Shown here in pieces: positions 6,606 through 10,909 of a DNA stretch of 10,909 bases. The first letter of the stretch is position 1. Each line of letters starts with the position of its first letter. Below the pieces are notes generated by a model. It saw only the letters and a program-made list of their open reading frames with translations, was not told where the DNA came from and did no database searches. This DNA comes from Desulfobacteraceae bacterium UBA2230 (GTDB lineage: Bacteria; Desulfobacterota; Desulfobacteria; Desulfobacterales; Desulfosarcinaceae), in contig DDYQ01000111.1 of assembly GCA_002348005.1 (NCBI GenBank), positions 19,225-30,133 on the forward strand. Direction: 5' to 3'. Position numbers and translations under genes: made by a program.

Positions 6606-6731
6606 TCAAGGAAGGCATGCCAATCTTTCGGCACCTTCAGGGACAGTCACGATCCCGCGACTTTGGACTACCGAGACGGTCGCATGATGCCTCAAATGCT
6701 CGTGAACCCTCTTGTCAGAGGACCGCATCAT
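6606..6731 (-). pseudogene. Short minus-strand frame, possibly a frameshifted gene remnant
   Basis: On the minus strand, AAAAAGGAG lies 7 bases before two consecutive ATG codons (6726-6731). The frame gives 41 residues with protein-like sequence (RVHEHLRHHATVSVV, then SRGIVTVPEGAERLACLP) and stops at 6606-6608. A second frame begins just upstream of that stop (ATG 6616-6618, MPSLSDVGPVVYAFDEAG) and continues antisense into the MBL gene. A one-base shift near 6610-6618 would join them into ...RLACLPSLSDVG.... This suggests a small gene that has lost its frame and perhaps its end. I recognise no family. It may also be an intact small protein or chance. Confidence 0.3.
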
Positions 6732-6814
6732 CGAGACACTCCTTTTTAAAATAGGGGGGTATCTCAAATCAAAAGGTATTCACACCTAAAAAGATCTTGC
6801 CGGTTGATGGGTAA

Positions 6815-6882
6815 TGCGGTACGAACAGCCGCACCTGAAGCACCGCACGTTCAAAGTGCGTTTCCCAAACCGCAGCGCTGCG
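6815..6882 (+). promoter_or_regulatory. Three stem-loops in the korD leader
   Basis: Three short inverted repeats follow one another upstream of korD. TGCGG (6815-6819) pairs with CCGCA (6829-6833). CGCAC (6844-6848) pairs with GTGCG (6856-6860). CGCAGCGCTGCG (6871-6882) is a perfect 12-base palindrome. The last ends 41 bases before the korD ATG. They could be an operator or a structured leader. I do not recognise a riboswitch class. Confidence 0.35.
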
Positions 6883-6923
6883 TTGACATCCGTTTGAATG
6901 AAGTGCCTAAAGGGGAGACGAAA

Positions 6924-7196
6924 ATGGAATTCTGGCGGATTCCCTTGGATGCCGAATCGATCCTGATCAGCAAGGGAATTGTTCACATCCTCACCGAACG
7001 CTGCAAGGGCTGCGGCTACTGTATCGAGTATTGTCCCCGCCACATCCTCTCCTTCTCCCCGCGATTCAACAAAAAAGGCTACCACCCTCCCGAGGCACTC
7101 CGGCCGGAGGGGTGCGTCAACTGCCATTACTGCGAAATTATCTGCCCGGAGTTCGCCATTTATTCAGTAGAGGCGCCCCGGACCGGGCTGGAATGA
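6924..7196 (+). CDS. korD: 2-oxoacid:ferredoxin oxidoreductase delta subunit (2x[4Fe-4S])
   Basis: This 90-residue ferredoxin-like subunit carries electrons from the catalytic subunits to external ferredoxin. Seen: two complete [4Fe-4S] motifs, C27/C30/C33/C37 (CKGCGYCIEYCP) and C64/C67/C70/C74 (CVNCHYCEIICP), joined by a linker with FNKKGYHPP that is typical of KorD/OorD. The start is ATG 6924, 6 bases after AAGGGGAG; an upstream in-frame ATG at 6804 would add residues unlike the family. It is the first gene of the operon, with 70 bases before korA and a structured leader in front. The delta subunits of VOR and POR complexes look similar, so the identity rests mainly on the following genes. 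Confidence 0.88.
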   Translation: MEFWRIPLDAESILISKGIVHILTERCKGCGYCIEYCPRHILSFSPRFNKKGYHPPEALRPEGCVNCHYCEIICPEFAIYSVEAPRTGLE

Positions 7197-7266
7197 GCCG
7201 CCGGGCAACCGCCGCACCGCACCCCAGCGGACGGCAGGCATGTCAATAGCAAGCGGGGAATACGTT

Positions 7267-8412
7267 ATGAAACCAGCCGTGCTGACCGGAGAACACTTTT
7301 TAACAGGCGACGTGGCATGCGCCGAGGGTGCATTGGCGGCAGGGTGCCGTTTTTTCGGAGGGTATCCCATTACACCGGCAACCGAGATCGCCGAACACAT
7401 GGCCAATCGCTTGCCCGACGTCGGCGGCACCTTCATTCAGATGGAGGACGAAATCGCCGCCATGGCCGCCGTCCTCGGGGCAGCCTGGTCAGGCCGGAAA
7501 AGCATGACTGCCACCTCCGGACCCGGTTTCAGTTTGATGATGGAGAACCTGGGCCTGGGCATCTGCACCGAGACGCCCTGCGTGGTCGTAAACGTCCAGC
7601 GCGGCGGACCCTCCACCGGCTTGCCGACGATGGCCGCTCAGGCCGACATGATGCAGGCGCGCTGGGGATCCCACGGCCATTACGAAATCATCGCCCTGGC
7701 GCCGGCATCGGCCCAGGAACTCTTTTACCAGACCATTGCGGCCTTCAATCTCAGCGAGCGCTTTCGCACGCCGGTGCTGCTCATGACCGATGAAATCATC
7801 GGCCACATGAGTGAAAAGGTGATCATTCCGCCGGCGCACGCCCTCAAGATCGTATCGCGCCCCAAGCCTCGCGGCCGCAAAGAGCGCTTCAAACTCTTCA
7901 AGCCGGACAAAAACGGCGTGGCGCCCATGCCGGCTGCCGGAGAGGGGTACAATATCCACGTCACCGGACTGACCCACGATGAAAGGGGCTATCCGGTGAT
8001 GTCCGTGGAGACCCAAGCGGAGATGATGGCGCGCCTGACCGGTAAGATCCTGCACAATGGCGATGCGATCATCATGACCGAGGGCCACCATCTCGAAGAG
8101 GCCGATACCGTCCTGGTCTCCTACGGCATCTCGGCCCGAACCAGTCTGGCCGCCATGCAGCAGGCGCGTGCCCTGGGGCTCAGGGTCGGCCTGCTGCGCC
8201 TGATCACGGTATGGCCTTTTGCCGAAGCGCAGATCCGGGAACTGGCCGGTCGGATCAAACGCTTTATCACCGTGGAGATAAATCTGGGCCAGATTCATCG
8301 CGAGGTGGAACGCTGCGCCGGCGGGCGGGTGCCCTGCCGTCTGGTGGGCCACGCCGGAGGCACCCTCATCTCGCCCGAAAAGGTGCTGGCCTCGATCCGG
8401 GAGGTTTGCTGA
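7267..8412 (+). CDS. korA: 2-oxoglutarate:ferredoxin oxidoreductase alpha subunit
   Basis: The alpha subunit of a four-part CoA-acylating 2-oxoacid oxidoreductase; it binds the pyrimidine end of TPP and the substrate. It has 381 residues, the usual length for KorA/OorA. Seen: GGYPITPATEI (31-41), SGPGFSLMMENLGLG (84-98), QRGGPSTGLPT (111-121), and VTGLTHDERGYP before the C-terminal domain with SYG (domain II) and LRLITVWPF. That YPITP and THDERG signature is typical of 2-oxoglutarate-type enzymes, but related 2-ketoisovalerate enzymes are close, so substrate specificity is likely rather than proven. The start is ATG 7267, with GGGGA 8 bases upstream; ATG 7240 has a poorer site. Its stop overlaps the korB start by one base (TGATG). 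Confidence 0.87.
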   Translation: MKPAVLTGEHFLTGDVACAEGALAAGCRFFGGYPITPATEIAEHMANRLPDVGGTFIQMEDEIAAMAAVLGAAWSGRKSMTATSGPGFSLMMENLGLGICTETPCVVVNVQRGGPSTGLPTMAAQADMMQARWGSHGHYEIIALAPASAQELFYQTIAAFNLSERFRTPVLLMTDEIIGHMSEKVIIPPAHALKIVSRPKPRGRKERFKLFKPDKNGVAPMPAAGEGYNIHVTGLTHDERGYPVMSVETQAEMMARLTGKILHNGDAIIMTEGHHLEEADTVLVSYGISARTSLAAMQQARALGLRVGLLRLITVWPFAEAQIRELAGRIKRFITVEINLGQIHREVERCAGGRVPCRLVGHAGGTLISPEKVLASIREVC

Positions 8413-9263
8413 TGCCTGCCGCCAAATCCGCCGTGCCCGCCACGGTGCATCCGTTGGACGATCTGATCCGCACCGACCGCCTCCCGCACATCTGGTGTCC
8501 GGGCTGCGGCATCGGCACTGTTTTCGCCGCCAGCCTGAGCGCCATGAAAACCAGCGGCATCGATCTGCAGAAGACGGCCATGGTGTCGGGCATCGGCTGT
8601 TCGGGCCGCGCCGCCGGTTACGTCAAGCTGGATTCTTTTCACACCACCCACGGCCGGGCGATTCCTTTCGCCACAGGACTCAAACTGGGCAATCCGCAGC
8701 TCAACGTGGTGATCTTCAGTGGAGACGGCGACCTGTTCGCCATCGGCGGCAATCATTTCATTCATGCGGCACGCCGCAACATCGACCTGACGGTGATCTG
8801 CGTCAACAACCTGAACTACGGCATGACTGGCGGTCAGGTCGCCGCCACGACGCCCTTTTTAGCCAAAACCACCACGACGCCGGCCGGAAACCCCGAAGCG
8901 CCCTTCAATCTGCCCCTGCTGGCCTGGGCTGCCGGCGCCACCTACGTGGCGCGCTGGACCATGCTGCACCTGCGCGAGCTCAGCGCCTCGATCCAGAAGG
9001 GGCTCCTCAAAAACGGCTTTGCCTTTATTGAGGTCCTGGCGCCCTGCCCCGTGAACTACGGCCGGCGCAACCGCGAAAAACCCCTGGAAACCCTTGGACT
9101 TTACCAGGAGCGCACCGTCATCCGCAACAGCACCCAGGGCATACCCGATCCCGCGGAACTCGCGATCGACTTTAAAAAGGGTGTCGTGCTGGGCGAATTT
9201 GTCGACACGCAACGCGCCACCTGCATCGAGAATTACGACCGCACCTGCCGGCCGCCGGCCTGA
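8412..9263 (+). CDS. korB: 2-oxoglutarate:ferredoxin oxidoreductase beta subunit (TPP, [4Fe-4S])
   Basis: The beta subunit holds the TPP diphosphate with Mg2+ and one [4Fe-4S] cluster, and performs the decarboxylation with KorA. It has 283 residues. Seen: CPGCG (C29, C32), GIGCSGR (C63) and APCPVNYGR (C212), the four cluster ligands of the family; the TPP motif SGDGDLFAIGGNH (103-115); and VNNLNYGMTGGQ (131-142). HTTHGRAIPFATGLKLGNP (78-96) is the usual substrate-side loop. All catalytic features are intact. The ATG is inside TGATG at the korA stop, with GGGAGG close upstream; the open frame continues further left, but that part overlaps korA. The korC start follows 15 bases after the stop. 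Confidence 0.9.
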   Translation: MPAAKSAVPATVHPLDDLIRTDRLPHIWCPGCGIGTVFAASLSAMKTSGIDLQKTAMVSGIGCSGRAAGYVKLDSFHTTHGRAIPFATGLKLGNPQLNVVIFSGDGDLFAIGGNHFIHAARRNIDLTVICVNNLNYGMTGGQVAATTPFLAKTTTTPAGNPEAPFNLPLLAWAAGATYVARWTMLHLRELSASIQKGLLKNGFAFIEVLAPCPVNYGRRNREKPLETLGLYQERTVIRNSTQGIPDPAELAIDFKKGVVLGEFVDTQRATCIENYDRTCRPPA

Positions 9264-9278
9264 GTCGAGGGACAATAG

Positions 9279-9854
9279 ATGCTGAAACAGATCATCATCA
9301 CCGGATTCGGAGGCCAGGGGGTCGTGTTGGCGGGCCGTATCATCGGGCAGGCGGCCGCCCTGGGCGACCACCTGGAGAGTACCTTTTTGCAGTCCTACGG
9401 TCCCGAGTCGCGCGGCGGCGCCTGCAGCGCCCAGGTGACCATCGCCGACGGCATTATCCATTTTCCTTATATCGAGCATCCCGACATTCTCGTCTGCATG
9501 TCCCAATCGGGATACGAAAAATTCGGCCGCCTGCTCAAGGCGGAGGGCACTTTGATCATCGATCCGGACCTGGTCAGGCCGTCGGGCGGCGCCGCATGCT
9601 TTGCCGTACCGTGTACCCGCTTTGCCGAGGAAATGGGGCTGAAAATGGCAGCCAATATCATCATGATCGGTTTTTTGACGGCAGTCACCCGGGCGATTTC
9701 GGCCGAGGCGGCTCGTCAGACCGTGGCGGCTTCGGTACCCAGGGGCACCGAGGGGAAAAACCTGAAGGCTTTTGAACGCGGCTGGGAGTTCGCCCTGGCG
9801 ACCCTCAAAGGCCGCGAAAAAAAGGCCTCCGGACACACAGGAGTGGTGGCATGA
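9279..9854 (+). CDS. korC: 2-oxoglutarate:ferredoxin oxidoreductase gamma subunit
   Basis: The gamma subunit of 2-oxoacid:acceptor oxidoreductases, which contributes to CoA binding in related enzymes. It has 191 residues, the normal length for a separate gamma chain. Seen: GFGGQGVVLAG (9-19), a Gly-rich opening, and SYGPESRGGACSAQV (39-53), both hallmarks of the gamma domain; then PDILVCMSQ and a C-terminal helix-rich part ending at KASGHTGVVA. The start is ATG 9279, with GAGGGAC 7 bases upstream. Its stop overlaps the next gene (ATGA), which implies coupled translation with the flavoprotein. Together with korD, korA and korB, the full four-subunit set is present and in one orientation. Confidence 0.9.
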   Translation: MLKQIIITGFGGQGVVLAGRIIGQAAALGDHLESTFLQSYGPESRGGACSAQVTIADGIIHFPYIEHPDILVCMSQSGYEKFGRLLKAEGTLIIDPDLVRPSGGAACFAVPCTRFAEEMGLKMAANIIMIGFLTAVTRAISAEAARQTVAASVPRGTEGKNLKAFERGWEFALATLKGREKKASGHTGVVA

Positions 9855-10909
9855 AACCCCCAAAAACCCGTTTGCACAGCGTCATGGTACTGGGGGCGAC
9901 GCCCGCCGGCGTGGCGGCCGCCAACAAGTTGGGCGAACTGGGCATACCGGTGACCCTGGTCGATCCCGAAGCCGACCTTGACCGCAAGCTGGGGGCCGAG
10001 TCCTTTCGCCTGGATTCCGGCGTGCCCTTCAATTTCGCGCACCGTCCGGGCCTGATCCGCATCTTGCGCAACCCGGGCATCCGCTGCCTGCTGCCGGCGA
10101 CGGTACGGTCGGTCAAACACAACGCTCAGGGCTTCAGCATCAAGATCGATGTGCAGCAAACCTTCGTGGACCCCGGCCGCTGCACCTTGTGCGGCCGCTG
10201 CACGGCGGTGTGTCCCGCTGCGGGACCCGGCGGCGCGCTTGCCGCACACGTTCCCGGCCGCCTGAGCCTGCCCGGCCGCGCAGTGATCGACAAACGCCGC
10301 CAGCCCTTGTGTCAGGTGAACTGCCCTCTGGGCGTAAATGTCCAGGGCTACCTGGCCCTGGTTCGGGCGGGCCGCTATGCCCAGGCGTCTGCGCTCATCC
10401 GAAAAGATAATGTATTGCCCGCCGTGTGCGGGCGGGTCTGCACCCACCCCTGTGAAAACGCCTGCCGCCGCGGCGAGGTGGATAATGCCGTGGCCATCCG
10501 CGACATCAAACGCTTCGTGGCCGACGAGATACCGGAGTCGCCCCGCCCGGCCCATGGAACTCCCCGGCGGCCGGAGCGCATCGCCGTAATCGGCTCGGGT
10601 CCGGCCGGAATAGCTGCCGCCGCCGAACTGGTCCGGCAGGGATTCGCGGTGACGATTTACGAGAAGGAAAAGAAGGCGGGCGGTCTGCTGCGTTACGGCA
10701 TCGGACCCCATCGCCTGCCCCGCGAGATTCTGGACCGCGAACTGGAGGCGATCCTGGCCGCAGGCGTCACGATCGTCTGCAACAGCCCGGTAGTCCTCCC
10801 CGAGGGCCTGGCGGAATTGAAACGGCACTTCCAGGCGGTCGTCCTGACGACCGGCTGCTGGATTGATCGCCGTCTGGGGGTGCCCGGCGAGGCGCTCGAA
10901 GGCGTCGAG
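9851..10909 (+). CDS. HdrA/GltD-like iron-sulfur flavoprotein (partial, 3' end missing)
   Basis: 353 residues are visible and the gene runs off the window. Modules in order: an N-terminal Rossmann-like segment (about 11-37, VMVLGATPAG) resembling the HdrA opening but with the middle glycine of GxGxxG replaced by T; a ferredoxin-type motif C111/C114/C117/C121 (CTLCGRCTAVCP); a GltD/dihydropyrimidine dehydrogenase-type segment with C154/C158 (LCQVNCPLGV) and C193/C197/C201/C205 (CGRVCTHPCENAC); then a complete dinucleotide-binding domain, GSGPAG (248-253), and GGLLRYGIGPHRLP (277-290), as in GltD and NfnB. It should bind FAD, [4Fe-4S] clusters and probably NAD(P)H, and could exchange electrons between ferredoxin and NAD(P)H for the Kor complex. 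The ATGA overlap with korC supports that. Whether it bifurcates electrons cannot be told here. Confidence 0.8.
   Translation, partial: MKPPKTRLHSVMVLGATPAGVAAANKLGELGIPVTLVDPEADLDRKLGAESFRLDSGVPFNFAHRPGLIRILRNPGIRCLLPATVRSVKHNAQGFSIKIDVQQTFVDPGRCTLCGRCTAVCPAAGPGGALAAHVPGRLSLPGRAVIDKRRQPLCQVNCPLGVNVQGYLALVRAGRYAQASALIRKDNVLPAVCGRVCTHPCENACRRGEVDNAVAIRDIKRFVADEIPESPRPAHGTPRRPERIAVIGSGPAGIAAAAELVRQGFAVTIYEKEKKAGGLLRYGIGPHRLPREILDRELEAILAAGVTIVCNSPVVLPEGLAELKRHFQAVVLTTGCWIDRRLGVPGEALEGVE

Larger units (their letters stand above)
6532..6923. other. Intergenic stretch before the kor operon
   Basis: About 390 bases without a confident gene. It holds a minus-strand short frame (6606-6731) with a good ribosome site, an A/T-rich segment (6740-6800), and three successive stem-loops in the korD leader. 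A CGGGT/ACCCG hairpin (6551-6569) after the MBL gene has no T tract, so it is not called as a terminator. I could not fix the kor promoter. Confidence 0.6.

Noticed and set aside
6883..6911. TTGACA at 6883-6888 as the kor promoter
   Set aside because: With 17-base spacing the -10 would be CCTAAA, a poor match. Transcription would also start at or after the AAGGGGAG ribosome site, leaving korD without it.
7489..8352. Long minus-strand open frame across korA
   Set aside because: It is a shadow of korA; the plus strand has clear family motifs across the whole stretch.
9716..10828. Long open frame antisense to korC and the flavoprotein (370 codons)
   Set aside because: It lies opposite strongly family-like sequence on the plus strand, has no recognisable motif, and is rich in residues that GC-biased antisense frames produce.

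Overview
The window looks like chromosomal DNA of a GC-rich anaerobic bacterium. A sulfate-reducing Desulfobacterota member (Desulfosarcina/Desulfobacteraceae-like) is the best guess. That rests on gene content: a four-subunit ferredoxin-dependent 2-oxoacid oxidoreductase followed by an HdrA/GltD-like iron-sulfur flavoprotein, and a small DUF4911-like gene leading into miaB and a DUF151 nuclease-like gene. No database search was possible, so the taxonomy is inference. I see no insertion sequence, tRNA, rRNA, CRISPR array or prophage gene.

Layout. (1) 1-104 is the 3' end of an unidentified plus-strand gene. It converges on a stand-alone CheY-like receiver (156-515, minus). (2) 516-984 has no convincing gene. 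It holds a candidate promoter for the receiver and a pair of overlapping stem-loops. (3) A tight minus-strand operon runs 3129 to 985: DUF4911-like protein, MiaB (tRNA methylthiotransferase), and a bifunctional-nuclease (DUF151) protein whose start overlaps the miaB end. (4) recJ runs divergently from it (3238-4944, plus) and ends at a clear intrinsic terminator. (5) Directly after that terminator, a good sigma-70-type promoter with a GC hairpin leader drives a two-gene unit: an unrecognised 142-residue protein and a variant RNase Z-like metallo-beta-lactamase hydrolase, joined by a TGATG overlap. (6) 6532-6923 is a non-coding stretch with a small, probably decayed minus-strand reading frame and a series of stem-loops ahead of the next operon. 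(7) From 6924 to the window end lies a korDABC operon (ferredoxin-like delta, alpha, TPP-binding beta and gamma subunits). It is coupled by an ATGA overlap to a multi-cofactor flavoprotein that runs off the window.

How the genes work together. The right-hand operon should oxidise a 2-oxoacid, most likely 2-oxoglutarate, with CoA and pass electrons through KorD to ferredoxin. The coupled flavoprotein has an HdrA-like front, a ferredoxin-type cluster and a GltD/NfnB-like FAD/NAD(P) part. It is a plausible electron outlet or inlet joining that reaction to NAD(P)H. The left half is housekeeping: tRNA modification (MiaB), single-strand DNA exonuclease repair (RecJ) and possibly RNA processing (RNase Z-like). 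The parts most worth study are the flavoprotein with its degenerate first Rossmann motif, and the unknown protein paired with the variant RNase Z-like enzyme.
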